From Aeromicrobium choanae (lineage in GTDB: Bacteria; Actinomycetota; Actinomycetes; Propionibacteriales; Nocardioidaceae), in the NCBI RefSeq assembly GCF_900167475.1, contig NZ_LT796768.1:3224001-3288000 (forward strand): a stretch of 64,000 bases of DNA. The letters run 5' to 3'. The notes below the pieces were generated by a model, which saw only the letters and a list, made by a program, of their open reading frames with translations, searched no databases and was not told where the DNA came from. The stretch's first letter is position 1; each line of letters begins with the position of its first letter. Shown piece by piece: positions 1 through 8,815 of this stretch. The position numbers and the translations under genes are program-made.

Positions 1-445
1 TGCCCGACGCCATCACCCGCTCGTCCGGCAGCCCGGTGATCTGTTGGGCCGCCACGGTGAGCACGTCGCACGGGTTGGTCACGAGCATGTAGACGGCGTT
101 GGGGGCCTGCTGCATCAGGACCGGCAGCATCTGCTCGAGGATCCTGACGTTCGTGCCCGCCAGGTCGATGCGCGTTTGGCCGGGATCCTGCTTCGCACCC
201 GCGGTGATCACCACCAGATGGGCCCCGGCGACGACCGACGGGTCGGCCCCGCCGATGATCTGACTGCTGCCGGTGAACAGGGCGCCGTGCTGGAGATCCA
301 GCACCTCTGCCTCGACCTTCGGCCGGTTCACGTCGTACAGCGCGATGGTGCGCGCGGAGCGCCGGATCAGGCAGGCGTAGGCGATCGCCGTGCCGACGCT
401 GCCCGCGCCCACGATGGCGACCTTGGAGTTCTCGATGACGGCCAT
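1..445 (-). CDS. ldh: L-lactate dehydrogenase, N-terminal part (gene runs off the window)
   Basis: The first 148 residues of an NAD-dependent L-lactate dehydrogenase, which interconverts pyruvate and lactate in the cytoplasm. The Rossmann glycine motif GAGSVG is at residues 13-18. The active-site loop reads AGAKQDPGQTR; glutamine at this position is typical of lactate rather than malate dehydrogenases, which carry arginine. A TNPCDVLT motif follows. The ATG at 445 starts the domain at its usual place; the ATG at 453 is out of frame. The catalytic His and the C-terminal half lie outside the window. The neighbouring tRNA is divergent. Confidence 0.93.
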   Translation of the reverse strand, partial: MAVIENSKVAIVGAGSVGTAIAYACLIRRSARTIALYDVNRPKVEAEVLDLQHGALFTGSSQIIGGADPSVVAGAHLVVITAGAKQDPGQTRIDLAGTNVRILEQMLPVLMQQAPNAVYMLVTNPCDVLTVAAQQITGLPDERVMASG

Positions 446-518
446 GGCCCCATTGTGGGGTGCCCCCGGCCCGATGACGACCTCGGCGAGACCTGCGCTA
501 GACTCTTGCAGGTTGTCA

Positions 519-592
519 CGGGCTGTAGCGCAGCTTGGTAGCGCACCTGACTGGGGGTCAGGGGGTCGCAGGTTCAAATCCTGTCAGCCCGA
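519..592 (+). tRNA. tRNA-Pro (anticodon GGG)
   Basis: A 74-nt cloverleaf. The acceptor stem CGGGCTG pairs with CAGCCCG, with discriminator A at 592. The anticodon stem CCTGA/TCAGG encloses loop CTGGGGG with anticodon GGG. The T-loop is TTCAAAT. The gene does not encode the CCA end. A strong hairpin follows six bases later. Confidence 0.97.
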
Positions 593-598
593 CCGTGA

Positions 599-631
599 GG
601 TACCGGGAATTCCAGCGGAGTTCCCGGTACC
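599..631 (+). terminator. Hairpin after tRNA-Pro, probable terminator
   Basis: A perfect 11-bp inverted repeat, GGTACCGGGAA / TTCCCGGTACC, with an 11-nt loop, begins 6 nt after the tRNA. There is no T-tract, as is common for actinobacterial terminators. The 160 bases between it and the next gene end hold nothing else I can support. Confidence 0.6.
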
Positions 632-790
632 GGAAGAGACGACAGACGGCCAAGTGTCCAGTTGGTGTCCACAGCGGATGGCAGGACCGCCCTCCCTGCT
701 GCTTGCGGCGACAAGCTCGCCGCCACCCCGATCACACGCGCTCTCCTCGACACGGGCGAGAGTCCTGTCATACGCGGTGCAGCAGATTAC

Positions 791-1291
791 CTAGGCGACA
801 CCCGATCGCTCGCACTCATCGACATACGCGGCCGTGAGAGCGTCGAGCACGCTGCCGACGCCGTCGGCGCGTGGTATCCCCAGGTGCAGTTCACGGAGTT
901 CATCCATGAACGCCTCCCAGAGCTCTGGACCGCCGGTCTCGAGCAACTCTGCTCGGATCGCGAGCTCGGGGGAGACCGGAAGATGACGCCGCCCCCAGGA
1001 GCCGAGGTGGGCGAACACCGGCACGAGTTGGATTGACGGTTCCGTCAGGCTGTAGATCACCTTCTGCTTGTGGGAGGGATCCGCGACCCGGGAGAGCATC
1101 CCCAGGTCGACGAGTCGAGCGAGCCTGTTCGCGAGGATGTTGCTGGCGATGTGCTCGTCGGAGTTCGCGAGCAGCTCCCCGTAGTGCCGGCGGTTTCCGA
1201 ACGTGATGTCGCGCAGGACGAGCAACGTCCACCTGTCGCCGAACACCTCGAGAGAGAGATTGATCGGGCATCCGGATCGGTTCGTGTCCAC
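791..1291 (-). CDS. HxlR-family winged-helix regulator
   Basis: A 166-residue MarR/HxlR-type DNA-binding protein. It opens with the family signature CPINLSLEVFGDRWTLLVLRD, with a Cys near residue 8 in the position that senses redox or electrophiles in many HxlR proteins. The winged helix occupies about residues 8-95. The remaining 70 residues are longer than in most HxlR proteins (about 110-150 in total). I chose the GTG at 1291 over the in-frame ATG at 1330 because AGAAGGGA lies just upstream of the GTG, and because the later start frees an inverted repeat from coding sequence. The gene is divergent from a reductase, the usual HxlR regulator/target layout. Confidence 0.85.
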   Translation of the reverse strand: MDTNRSGCPINLSLEVFGDRWTLLVLRDITFGNRRHYGELLANSDEHIASNILANRLARLVDLGMLSRVADPSHKQKVIYSLTEPSIQLVPVFAHLGSWGRRHLPVSPELAIRAELLETGGPELWEAFMDELRELHLGIPRADGVGSVLDALTAAYVDECERSGVA

Positions 1292-1309
1292 GTTGCGTCC
1301 CTTCTCATG

Positions 1310-1374
1310 AAACCACTTGCAATCTACCATCGGTTCTGATTACGCTCGATCCAATTGCAGAACACCAGTGGTTT
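1310..1374. promoter_or_regulatory. Inverted repeat between hxlR-like gene and reductase, candidate operator
   Basis: The arm AAACCACTTGCAAT at 1310-1323 is matched by ATTGCA at 1354-1359 and AGTGGTTT at 1367-1374, giving 14 complementary positions interrupted by a 7-nt insertion. It sits in the divergent intergenic region, so it is a plausible HxlR operator. That function is inferred from position only. Confidence 0.45.
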
Positions 1375-1474
1375 GGACTGGCGTCGCGTGCCGGTCGCCG
1401 CAGGGATGGTGGGCAGCGTCTCGGCTCGCGCATCCCGGTTCGTCACGCACATCGACTACCGGATCGGATGAGTC

Positions 1475-2038
1475 ATGGCCAAAGTGGCGTGGGGATTCAC
1501 CTGCTCGATCGACGGCTTCATCGCCGGCCCCGATCACGACATGAGCTGGCTGTCGGCCTCAGAGCCGATGGCTGAGGGCATGACGGCGAGCATGGCGGGA
1601 AAGGTGGGTGTGATCATCTCCGGCAGAGCCGGCTACGACGCCGCTCAGGCCCAGAGGGACGAACGCGACGAGATGACCTCCGAGGCGTACGGCGGCGCGT
1701 GGTCGGGAACCGAGTTCATCCTCACGCACCGACCGGAGGAGATCGCAGACGATCCGACGATCGTTCCGCTCAACGTCGACGTCGGCGAGGCCATCCGCCG
1801 GGCGAAGGAGATCGCCGGCGACGAGGACGTCCAGATCATCAGCGCGGACATCGCCCGCCAGGCACTGGAGCAGGATCTCATCGACGAGCTGCAGGTCTTC
1901 GTCGCTCCGGTGTTCCTGGGCGACGGCATCCGGATCTTCGACGTCCCCGGCGGGCGCCGCTACGACTGGGAGCTCGTCGAGACCTACGAGGGTGCCGAGC
2001 GGAGCTTCGGACGGACGTATCGACCCAAGCGCGGTTAG
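1475..2038 (+). CDS. Dihydrofolate-reductase-like (RibD C-terminal domain) protein
   Basis: A 187-residue protein of the RibD C-terminal / DHFR-like fold, a family of NAD(P)H reductases whose natural substrates are mostly unknown. It shows the typical start (WGFTCSIDGFIAGPD), the central segment with a conserved threonine-histidine, and the C-terminal strand pattern VAPVFLGDGIRIF. The ATG at 1475 follows a GGATGAG stretch. It is probably controlled by the divergent HxlR regulator. Two further members of this family lie at 16004-16618 and 18228-18872. Confidence 0.82.
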   Translation: MAKVAWGFTCSIDGFIAGPDHDMSWLSASEPMAEGMTASMAGKVGVIISGRAGYDAAQAQRDERDEMTSEAYGGAWSGTEFILTHRPEEIADDPTIVPLNVDVGEAIRRAKEIAGDEDVQIISADIARQALEQDLIDELQVFVAPVFLGDGIRIFDVPGGRRYDWELVETYEGAERSFGRTYRPKRG

Positions 2039-2136
2039 CGGGCTCCCTGTCGTACGCCACCTGCAGCCCGACAACGGAAAGCCCCGGGAGACCGGAACCT
2101 TCCGTCATTCCACCCGCCGTCTGGGAGCATGAGGCC

Positions 2137-3045
2137 GTGGACACGGAGGTCGAGCGTGAGCGAGTCTCCGAGCGGCGCGCCCTGCGCGAGTCGATCGCCT
2201 ACTCGGCCGTCCTGGGCACGGTCGCTGTGCTCTGGGGCGTCCTGGCCGACTCGCGGGTGCTGCTGTTCGACGGCGTGTACACGGTGCTCGGCATCCTCCT
2301 GTCGGGTCTGTCGCTGCTCGCAGCCGTGGCCGCCGGTGCCGCGCCGACGCGGCGCTTCCCCTACGGCAAGCAGGCGGCGACGCCGCTCGCGATCGGCCTT
2401 CAGGGCGCTGCCCTGCTGGGGACGCTGCTCTATGCCGCGGCGGACGCCGTGATCGTCATCCGTGCTGGGGGCGCCGACGTCGGCCCGGGCGTCGTCCTGT
2501 CCTATGGCGTGCTCTCGGCGCTCGCCGCCCTGCTCGTGTGGTGGCGTCTCTCGCGGATCTGCGACTCCGAGCTGGTGGGCGCCGAACGGGCGCAGTGGAA
2601 GGCAGGCGCCCTGCTCAGCGCGGTGATCGCGGTGGGTGGTGCAGTCGCCCTGGGTCTGGACGGCACCCGGTGGGACGCCGCGGTGGCGTACGCCGATCCG
2701 GTGCTGGTCCTCGTCGCGTGCGTTCTGATCGCCCCCGTGCCGTACCGGCTGATGCGCTCCGCCGTGATGGAACTGCTCGAGGCAGCGCCCCCGGCCGACG
2801 TTCAGGAGGCCGTCGCGGCCGCCGTGCAGCATGCCCGGACCGAGTTCGGCCTCCCGGAGCCGCGCATCGCCGCCACGAAGCTCGGTGGTCGCCTCTACCT
2901 CGAGGTGGTCTTCGTGGTGGACGGGAGCTGGCTCGTCTCCGACGAGGACGCCGTACGGCGCGCGATCATCGAGCGGCTCGCATCCCTGCCGTGGGACCTG
3001 TGGGCCAACGTGGAGCTGACCACCGAGATCGGTCTGGCCAACTAG
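2137..3045 (+). CDS. Cation diffusion facilitator family transporter
   Basis: A 302-residue inner-membrane protein with about six hydrophobic segments and a cytoplasmic C-terminal domain (about residues 205-302), as in CDF metal/proton antiporters. Acidic membrane residues are present in LLFDGVYTVLG and YADPVLVLV, and the loop motif FPYGKQ resembles the family PYGxxR segment. The usual HxxxD pairs are not clearly intact, so the substrate may not be zinc. I chose the GTG at 2137, preceded by GGGAG, because upstream codons in the same frame overlap the preceding gene. Confidence 0.8.
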   Translation: MDTEVERERVSERRALRESIAYSAVLGTVAVLWGVLADSRVLLFDGVYTVLGILLSGLSLLAAVAAGAAPTRRFPYGKQAATPLAIGLQGAALLGTLLYAAADAVIVIRAGGADVGPGVVLSYGVLSALAALLVWWRLSRICDSELVGAERAQWKAGALLSAVIAVGGAVALGLDGTRWDAAVAYADPVLVLVACVLIAPVPYRLMRSAVMELLEAAPPADVQEAVAAAVQHARTEFGLPEPRIAATKLGGRLYLEVVFVVDGSWLVSDEDAVRRAIIERLASLPWDLWANVELTTEIGLAN

Positions 3046-3117
3046 GCGCCAGGCGTGCATGATCGTCAGATCCGCGTGTGCAGCAGTCAGGCGCCGCTTG
3101 ACGAATGAGGAGCCGAC

Positions 3118-3615
3118 ATGAACAAGGCCGTTCTGAACTCCATGACCGACGCGGAGCGAAGGCTCGTCGCGGAGACCGAGCGCGACGCCCTGGGCGATCT
3201 CAGCGAGGACGACCTGCTCGCCCTGCACTCGCGGGTGCGCCGAGCGCGGGGCAAGTACGTCAAGAACTACCGCCGAGCCGCCGGCGCGCGCGTCGAGCAG
3301 GTGGGCGGTCGGGGCAAGAGCTTCGCCCAGAGCGGTCGCGACCGCGACAAGGCAGAGGTGTTCGAGCTCGCGCTCGCCCGCGTCAGCCGGCAGGTCTCCG
3401 TACGAGCCAACGAAGCGGCGGCCGAGCTCAAGGCCGAACGCCTGGCCGCGGCCCGGAGCGGATCGACCGGCCCTGAGGCGACCACCGACGACGCCGAGAC
3501 GCCGAAGCCCTCTGGTCGGGGCCGCCAGGCCAAGAAGACGACCGGTGGCATCAAGAAGGACGCGTCCACGAGATCGCTCGGCGCTCGCCGGCAGGCGAAG
3601 CGCGACGCCCGGTAG
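3118..3615 (+). CDS. Conserved hypothetical basic protein
   Basis: A 165-residue, very charged protein (many Arg, Lys and Glu, no membrane segment) with a good Shine-Dalgarno (GAGGAG) before the ATG. The first 110 residues look helical and may form a coiled coil; the C-terminal 50 are Lys/Arg/Gly/Thr-rich and probably disordered, ending RRQAKRDAR. This composition suggests nucleic-acid binding, but I do not recognise a domain. It stands alone between the cation transporter and the SGNH hydrolase. Confidence 0.75.
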   Translation: MNKAVLNSMTDAERRLVAETERDALGDLSEDDLLALHSRVRRARGKYVKNYRRAAGARVEQVGGRGKSFAQSGRDRDKAEVFELALARVSRQVSVRANEAAAELKAERLAAARSGSTGPEATTDDAETPKPSGRGRQAKKTTGGIKKDASTRSLGARRQAKRDAR

Positions 3616-3679
3616 CCGTGGACGCCCCCTTCCGCGCAGGCGTAGCGTGCGAGGAAGAGACCCGGGAGGGTGAGGCATC

Positions 3680-5260
3680 ATGCCGGCACGGCCGCCGATT
3701 CCACGCGAGGTGCGGATCCGCGACGAGCCACGCCGTCCCGAGGACGATCCGACGCTCGGCGTCACCCTGACGACCGTCGCTCCGGAACGACCTGCCCTCC
3801 ACCGGCTCGTCACGGTGGGGGACTCGCTGACGCAGGGATTCATGAGCGGTGCGATCCACCGCACGGATCTCAGCTGGCCGGCGATCGTGGCGTTCGAGCT
3901 GGGGCTGGGCGCCAGCGAGTTCACCTTTCCGACGTACGAGTGGCCGACGGGTCCCGGCGGCCTGCCCGTCGACCTGGAGCGGCTGGCGCGGGAGTTCGAC
4001 CGGCGGTTCGGCAGCGGCCTCGACCTCCTCGAGGGAGTCCGGGCCGCTCCGTGGCTGCGTGACCGCATGGACGACATTGAGGACTACTGGGAACGCGGCG
4101 CGGGGTCGCGGGAGCCGGAGGACGGCAGCCCGTTCCACAACACGGGCGTCTACGGCTGGGACGTCCTCGACCCGTTGGTGACCACCGAGGCCAGGATCGA
4201 GAAGCTGCTCGCGGCGAGACCCTCCGACGACTTCCTCGCCCAGTTAGTGGAGCACCACCGCGCCCGCGCCGCCCGGCCGATCCTGCACCGCGCCGCGGGC
4301 GCGGACCCCCGCCGTACGGTGCTCGACTCGGTGGCCGACCTCGCCGGCGGCGAGGGTGTCGAGACCCTCGTGGTCTCCCTGGGGTCCAACAACGCCCTCG
4401 GCACGGTGGTCTCGCTGGAGATCGCGTGGACGCCGGCCCCCTACGCGGAGATGACGCTGGCACAGCGTCGTGACGCCCGGGCCGAGGCGAACCTGTGGCG
4501 TCCCAGCGCCTTCCGGGCCGACTGGGCGGACCTCGTCGCACGACTCCGGACCATCGAGGCGCAGCACGTCGTCGTGACCACGATCCCCTCGGTCACGATC
4601 GCGCCGATCGCCCGGGGCACCCACGAGAAGGTACGCCCTGACTCCCGCTACTTCCCGTACTACACGCGTCCCTGGATCACCGACGAGGACTTCGACCCTC
4701 GGCACGACCCGCACCTGACGGAGGACGAGGTCCGTGCCATCGACTCGGCGATCGATGCCTACAACGAGACGATCATCGCGTCGGTGCGCGCCGCCCGCGA
4801 GGACGGCCTCGACTGGTACCTCTTCGACCTGGGTGGGCTGCTCGACCGGCTCGCCACCCGCCGCTACGTCGACAGCCCGTGGGCCCGGCCAGCCTGGTGG
4901 GAGCAGTACGAGCTGCCCGGGCCGCTTCAGCAGCTCGACCCCGTGCCGAACACGCGGTTCTTCCGTGCCGGGCCCGAGGGCCGCACCGACGGCGGGCTGT
5001 TCTCCCTGGATGGCGTCCACCCGACGACGATCGGCTACGGGATCCTCGCCCAAGAGGTCATCCGGGTGCTCCGCCTCGCCGGGGTGGAGTTCTTCGACCG
5101 CCAGGGCAAGCGCCGCGCGGATCCGGTCGAGATCGACTTCGACCGGATCCTGGGCGCGGACACGCTGGTCTCCGACCCACCGGCCTCGATCACCAGCTCC
5201 CTCGGTCTGCTCGGCTGGCTCGACGACCGGCTTGGCTGGATCACCCGCTTCCTGCCATGA
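3680..5260 (+). CDS. SGNH/GDSL-family hydrolase
   Basis: A 526-residue esterase/lipase-type hydrolase. Block I is GDSLTQG with the nucleophile Ser near residue 49. Block III reads LGSNNALG (normally GxND), and block V is DGVHPTTIGYG with the catalytic Asp and His. It is much longer than the usual 200-300-residue SGNH enzyme; the extra sequence lies between blocks I and III and before block V. No signal peptide is visible, so a cytoplasmic place is likely. The stop overlaps the next start by 4 bp (ATGA), implying coupled translation with the phosphoribosyltransferase. Confidence 0.85.
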   Translation: MPARPPIPREVRIRDEPRRPEDDPTLGVTLTTVAPERPALHRLVTVGDSLTQGFMSGAIHRTDLSWPAIVAFELGLGASEFTFPTYEWPTGPGGLPVDLERLAREFDRRFGSGLDLLEGVRAAPWLRDRMDDIEDYWERGAGSREPEDGSPFHNTGVYGWDVLDPLVTTEARIEKLLAARPSDDFLAQLVEHHRARAARPILHRAAGADPRRTVLDSVADLAGGEGVETLVVSLGSNNALGTVVSLEIAWTPAPYAEMTLAQRRDARAEANLWRPSAFRADWADLVARLRTIEAQHVVVTTIPSVTIAPIARGTHEKVRPDSRYFPYYTRPWITDEDFDPRHDPHLTEDEVRAIDSAIDAYNETIIASVRAAREDGLDWYLFDLGGLLDRLATRRYVDSPWARPAWWEQYELPGPLQQLDPVPNTRFFRAGPEGRTDGGLFSLDGVHPTTIGYGILAQEVIRVLRLAGVEFFDRQGKRRADPVEIDFDRILGADTLVSDPPASITSSLGLLGWLDDRLGWITRFLP

Positions 5261-5898
5261 GGCTCCGCTCCGTCCTGCCGTTCGCCGACCGAGTCGACGC
5301 GGGTCGGCGGCTGGCGCGGCAGCTCCAGCACCTGGCCGCGCCGGACGTCGTCGTGCTCGGCCTCCCGCGCGGGGGAGTGCCCGTCGCGTTCGAGGTGGCT
5401 CGCGCGCTCGGCGCGCCGCTAGACGTCATCGTCGTGCGCAAGCTCGGCTTCCCCCTCCGACCGGAGCTCGCGATGGGCGCGATCGGCGAGGGCGGCTGCG
5501 AGGTGATCGACCGAGCAGAGGTCGCCCTCCAGGGGGTCACCGACGAGGAGGTCCGGGCGGTCGAGCGCCGGGAGCGCGACGAGCTGGAGGCCCGGGTCCG
5601 GAGGCTGCGCGGCGATCGCGATCGGATCGACCTCACGGGTCGCACGGCGCTGATCGTCGACGACGGCATCGCGACGGGGGCGACCGCGGAGGTGGCGTGC
5701 CGGGTGGCGCGCCTCCAGGGTGCGGCGCGCGTGGTGGTCGCGGCGCCTGTCGCACCGCGCTCGGCCGCGGACGTGCTCGATGCCGCCGACGCCCTGGTGG
5801 TGGTCGAGTCGCCCGAGCCGTTCCGGGCCGTTGGTTGCTGGTACAGCCGCTTCGAAGCGGTCACCGACGAGGAGGTCGCCGCACTCCTGGGCGCATGA
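5257..5898 (+). CDS. Phosphoribosyltransferase-domain protein
   Basis: A 213-residue type I phosphoribosyltransferase fold. The PRPP-binding signature ALIVDDGIATGAT lies around residues 130-142, and LGLPRGGVPVA near the N-terminus forms the family pyrophosphate loop. Stand-alone proteins of this type, often found with hydrolases, have no agreed substrate. It overlaps the upstream hydrolase gene by 4 bp. A strong terminator begins at its stop codon. Confidence 0.85.
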   Translation: MRLRSVLPFADRVDAGRRLARQLQHLAAPDVVVLGLPRGGVPVAFEVARALGAPLDVIVVRKLGFPLRPELAMGAIGEGGCEVIDRAEVALQGVTDEEVRAVERRERDELEARVRRLRGDRDRIDLTGRTALIVDDGIATGATAEVACRVARLQGAARVVVAAPVAPRSAADVLDAADALVVVESPEPFRAVGCWYSRFEAVTDEEVAALLGA

Positions 5899-5929
5899 CG
5901 AGGGCCCCGGGTCGCCCCGGGGCCCTCGT
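5898..5929. terminator. Bidirectional intrinsic terminator
   Basis: A 13-bp GC-rich stem, ACGAGGGCCCCGG / CCGGGGCCCTCGT, with a 6-nt loop lies between two convergent genes and probably ends transcripts from both sides. Confidence 0.85.
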
Positions 5930-5940
5930 GGTGCTTCGCG

Positions 5941-6753
5941 TCACTTCACCTCGGACCTCAGGAGCGCCCGGGTGCCGATCAGCAGCGGGACGACCAGCCA
6001 GATGACGGCCGAGACGCCGAGCTGCGTCCACATCTCGCCGGTGAGGCTCTCGTCGAAGAGCCGCATCGTCGCCCAGTTCAGGTCGAACCACGCGCCGTTG
6101 TCCGCCCACCACTGGTTCGTGCTGGCCAGGGCGCTGGACGCGCCCGGCAGAACGAGGGAGTAGACGAAGTACGCGACGATCGCGCCGGGGGAGTTGCGCA
6201 GGACGATGCCCAGCATCAGGCCCATCAGCATCCCGATCTCGTTGGCCAGGATGATCTGCGCGAACTCGCCGACGGTGATCGTCCACGTGGCGTCGACGCC
6301 GGCGATGGACGTGCCGACGACGTTGCCCACGGCACCCACGGCGCCGGCGATCAGCATCGAGACCGCGCCGATGACGACCGTGATGACGGCCTTCGCCGCG
6401 AGCACCCGCCCCCGGTGGGGGACCAGGGTGAACGTGGTCAGCGCCGTCCGCTGGCTCCACTCGCTCGAGACCGCGAGGATCGCGATCATCGGCAGGATGA
6501 CCGACATCGGCGCCCCGACCGCACTGGCGAAGTGCTCGTAGGTGAGGTCCTCGGAGTCCACGAAGATCAACGTCGCGACGGTGGCGATCACCGAGAGCAG
6601 GACGACGCTGGCCATCAGCCAGAAGCCCGACCGCGTGTCGAACATCTTGCGCAGCTCGACGCGAAGGATCCGCGTGAACGGGATCCGTGCGGGCACGGTG
6701 CGCGGCTCGCGGGGTGCGACCCCGGTGGTGCCGGAAACGATCGTGGTGCTCAT
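5941..6753 (-). CDS. ABC exporter permease (ABC-2 type)
   Basis: A 270-residue membrane protein with about six transmembrane segments starting near residue 45, in the ABC-2 permease pattern (N-terminal LRVELRKMFDTRSGFWL). It would form the membrane part of an exporter with the ATPase encoded just upstream. The ATG at 6753 follows GAAGGAG and overlaps the ATPase stop by 4 bp. The substrate cannot be told from sequence. Confidence 0.88.
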   Translation of the reverse strand: MSTTIVSGTTGVAPREPRTVPARIPFTRILRVELRKMFDTRSGFWLMASVVLLSVIATVATLIFVDSEDLTYEHFASAVGAPMSVILPMIAILAVSSEWSQRTALTTFTLVPHRGRVLAAKAVITVVIGAVSMLIAGAVGAVGNVVGTSIAGVDATWTITVGEFAQIILANEIGMLMGLMLGIVLRNSPGAIVAYFVYSLVLPGASSALASTNQWWADNGAWFDLNWATMRLFDESLTGEMWTQLGVSAVIWLVVPLLIGTRALLRSEVK

Positions 6754-7670
6754 GCTGCTGCTCCTTCGGTGCGGTGCTGGACGCTCTCGCGCTGGGTGTC
6801 GGCCGTGAGGGACAGGAACATCTCCTCGAGGCGGGCGCCGTCGGCGGCACGCAGCTCGAGGAGCGCGATGCCCGCGTCGAACGCGACGGTGCCGACCGTG
6901 GTGAGGTCGGACTCCGCGAGCACGGCGCCGCCGGAGCTCGGGGTGGCCGTGATGCCCGCGGCCTGCAGGGCCGCCGCGAGGGCGGTTCCGTCCGCGGCCC
7001 GGACGAGGGTGCCGGCGCTGGCCAGCAGCTCGTCCTTGGTGCCCTGGGCGACGATCCGCCCGTTGCCGATGACGACCAGGTCGTCGGCGATGACCTCGAT
7101 CTCGTGGAGCAGGTGCGACGAGAGCAGCACCGTGCCGCCGTCGTCCGCGAAGCCCCGGAGCAGGTCGCGCATCCACCGGATGCCGGCCGGGTCGAGGCCG
7201 TTGGCGGGCTCGTCGAGGATCAGCACCTCCGGATCGCCCAGGAGCGCGGTGGCGATGCCGAGTCGCTGGCGCATGCCCAGGGAGTAGTTGCGCACCCGGC
7301 GACCCGCCTCGTCCGGCGTGAGGCTGACACGCTCGAGCATCGCGTCGACGCGCGATCGGGGCAGGCCCATCGTGAGGGCGGCGATCGTCAGGATCTCGCG
7401 GCCGGTGCGGCCGGCGTGCTGGGCCGAGGCGTCCAGGAGGACGCCGACCTCGCGGCCGGGATCAGGCAGGTCCTCGAAGCGGCGACCGAGGACGTGGACG
7501 TCGCCGCTGCTGGGCGGCGTGAGTCCCACCATGACGCGCATGGTGGTGGACTTGCCGGCGCCGTTCGGCCCGAGGAAGCCGGTGACCCGGCCCGGCGCGG
7601 CGATGAAGGTGACATCGTCCACGGCGGCGTGCGAGCCGTAGGACTTGGAGAGGGATTCGACGGTGATCAT
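6750..7670 (-). CDS. ABC exporter ATP-binding protein
   Basis: A 306-residue ATPase with Walker A GPNGAGKST, signature YSLGMRQRL, Walker B VLILDEPANGLDP and the His switch in SSHLLHEIE. It has the extended C-terminal domain of ABC-2 drug/lantibiotic-type exporters. The ATG at 7670 has no clear Shine-Dalgarno, so a leaderless start is possible. It is cotranscribed with the permease. Confidence 0.92.
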   Translation of the reverse strand: MITVESLSKSYGSHAAVDDVTFIAAPGRVTGFLGPNGAGKSTTMRVMVGLTPPSSGDVHVLGRRFEDLPDPGREVGVLLDASAQHAGRTGREILTIAALTMGLPRSRVDAMLERVSLTPDEAGRRVRNYSLGMRQRLGIATALLGDPEVLILDEPANGLDPAGIRWMRDLLRGFADDGGTVLLSSHLLHEIEVIADDLVVIGNGRIVAQGTKDELLASAGTLVRAADGTALAAALQAAGITATPSSGGAVLAESDLTTVGTVAFDAGIALLELRAADGARLEEMFLSLTADTQRESVQHRTEGAAA

Positions 7671-7813
7671 GTCGAGTAGCGTCGCGGTCCGGGCCCCTCG
7701 AGCACATCGGGCGCGACCCCGAAGGTCGCCCTGACGTGACCCTGAGCACACCCGGGGGACGACGCGCGTGTTCCTCAGGGCGGCGCGCGCCGCCGAGCCG
7801 CTAGCGTGCGGGC

Positions 7814-8815
7814 ATGACAGTGCGGGAGCGAGCCGTCGTCGCCGGGTGGAACGGGTTCATCGGGCACCGGCTCGTCGAGGACCTCACGGACCGCGGGTAC
7901 GACGTCGCGCGCGTGGGGCGCAGTGGCCCGGCCGCCACGTGGTCGGACCCGGCGGGGCTCGCGCGACTGGTCGACGGCGCGGCACTGGTGGTCAACCTCG
8001 CCGGCAAGAGCGTCGGCTGCCGGTACACCGACGCGAACCGCGCCGAGATCCTCCGGTCCCGGGTGGAGACCACGAGGCAGCTGCGCGAGGCCATCGCGGC
8101 CGCGCACGAGCCGCCCCGCCTGTGGCTCAACGCCAGCACCGCCACGATCTACCGCTACGCGATGGACCGTCCCCAGACCGAGTCCGAGGGCGAGCTCGGC
8201 ACGGGGTTCTCGGTCGACGTCGCGCGCAGCTGGGAGGACGAGCTCTTCGAAGGTGACCTGCCGGGCACGCGTCGGGTGGCGCTGCGGATGGCGATCGTCC
8301 TGGGCGGTCCGGCGTCCGACCTGCTCGGACGCGTCGCGAGGCTCGGCATCGGCGGGCCGCAGTACGACGGCCGCTGGTTCCAGCACCGGCGTTACCGGGG
8401 GATCGGGGCGAAGCCCACCGGGGGAGCGGTGCCGATGCACCACTCGCATGGGCGGCAGAGGTTCTCGTGGATCCACATCGACGACGTCCTCGCCTCGATC
8501 CGGTTCATCGAGGAGCACTCCGGGATCGAGGGCCCGGTGAACCTCTCGTCGCCGAAGCCGAGCGACAACAGGACGCTGATGGCCGAGCTGCGCCGCGCCG
8601 TCGGCATGCCGATCGGTCTGCCTGCCACGCGGTGGATGCTCGAGCCCGCGATGTGGGTGCTGCGCAACGAGTCCGAGCTGCTGCTCAAGAGTCGCTGGGT
8701 CCTGCCCGAGCGACTCGAGTCGGCCGGCTTCACGTTCCGCTGGCCCGACCTGCGGCCAGCGCTGGACGACACGGTGGGACGACGCCGTCACCGCGTGCGG
8801 CCGACGGCGGACTAG
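7814..8815 (+). CDS. NAD-dependent epimerase family protein (TIGR01777-like)
   Basis: A 333-residue short-chain-dehydrogenase-fold protein with the glycine motif GWNGFIG near residues 11-17. A segment VNLAGKSVGCRYTDANR and a C-terminal domain with RFSWIHIDDV are typical of the SDR39U1/YfcH branch. The reaction is not known for this branch. A TAGCGT hexamer lies exactly six bases before the ATG, so the mRNA is probably leaderless. Its stop overlaps the stop of the convergent HAD gene. Confidence 0.85.
   Translation: MTVRERAVVAGWNGFIGHRLVEDLTDRGYDVARVGRSGPAATWSDPAGLARLVDGAALVVNLAGKSVGCRYTDANRAEILRSRVETTRQLREAIAAAHEPPRLWLNASTATIYRYAMDRPQTESEGELGTGFSVDVARSWEDELFEGDLPGTRRVALRMAIVLGGPASDLLGRVARLGIGGPQYDGRWFQHRRYRGIGAKPTGGAVPMHHSHGRQRFSWIHIDDVLASIRFIEEHSGIEGPVNLSSPKPSDNRTLMAELRRAVGMPIGLPATRWMLEPAMWVLRNESELLLKSRWVLPERLESAGFTFRWPDLRPALDDTVGRRRHRVRPTAD

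Noticed and set aside
519..790. Integration (att) site for a mobile element at the tRNA-Pro
   Set aside because: No integrase, no repeated tRNA 3' end and no foreign-looking composition were found downstream; the hairpin is explained as a terminator.
662..1036. Open frame on the + strand across the HxlR gene
   Set aside because: It overlaps a clear HxlR gene and has no recognisable domain or ribosome site.
1466..1472. GGATGAG before the reductase gene as an eleventh regulon site
   Set aside because: The matching left half is absent (GACTACC, three of seven positions), and it sits directly at the ribosome site.
2035..4077. A 680-codon open frame on the - strand, and similar long antisense frames (for example 23795-25477)
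   Set aside because: They lie opposite well-supported genes, have Arg/His/Gly-rich composition typical of GC-rich shadow frames, and show no domain or ribosome site.
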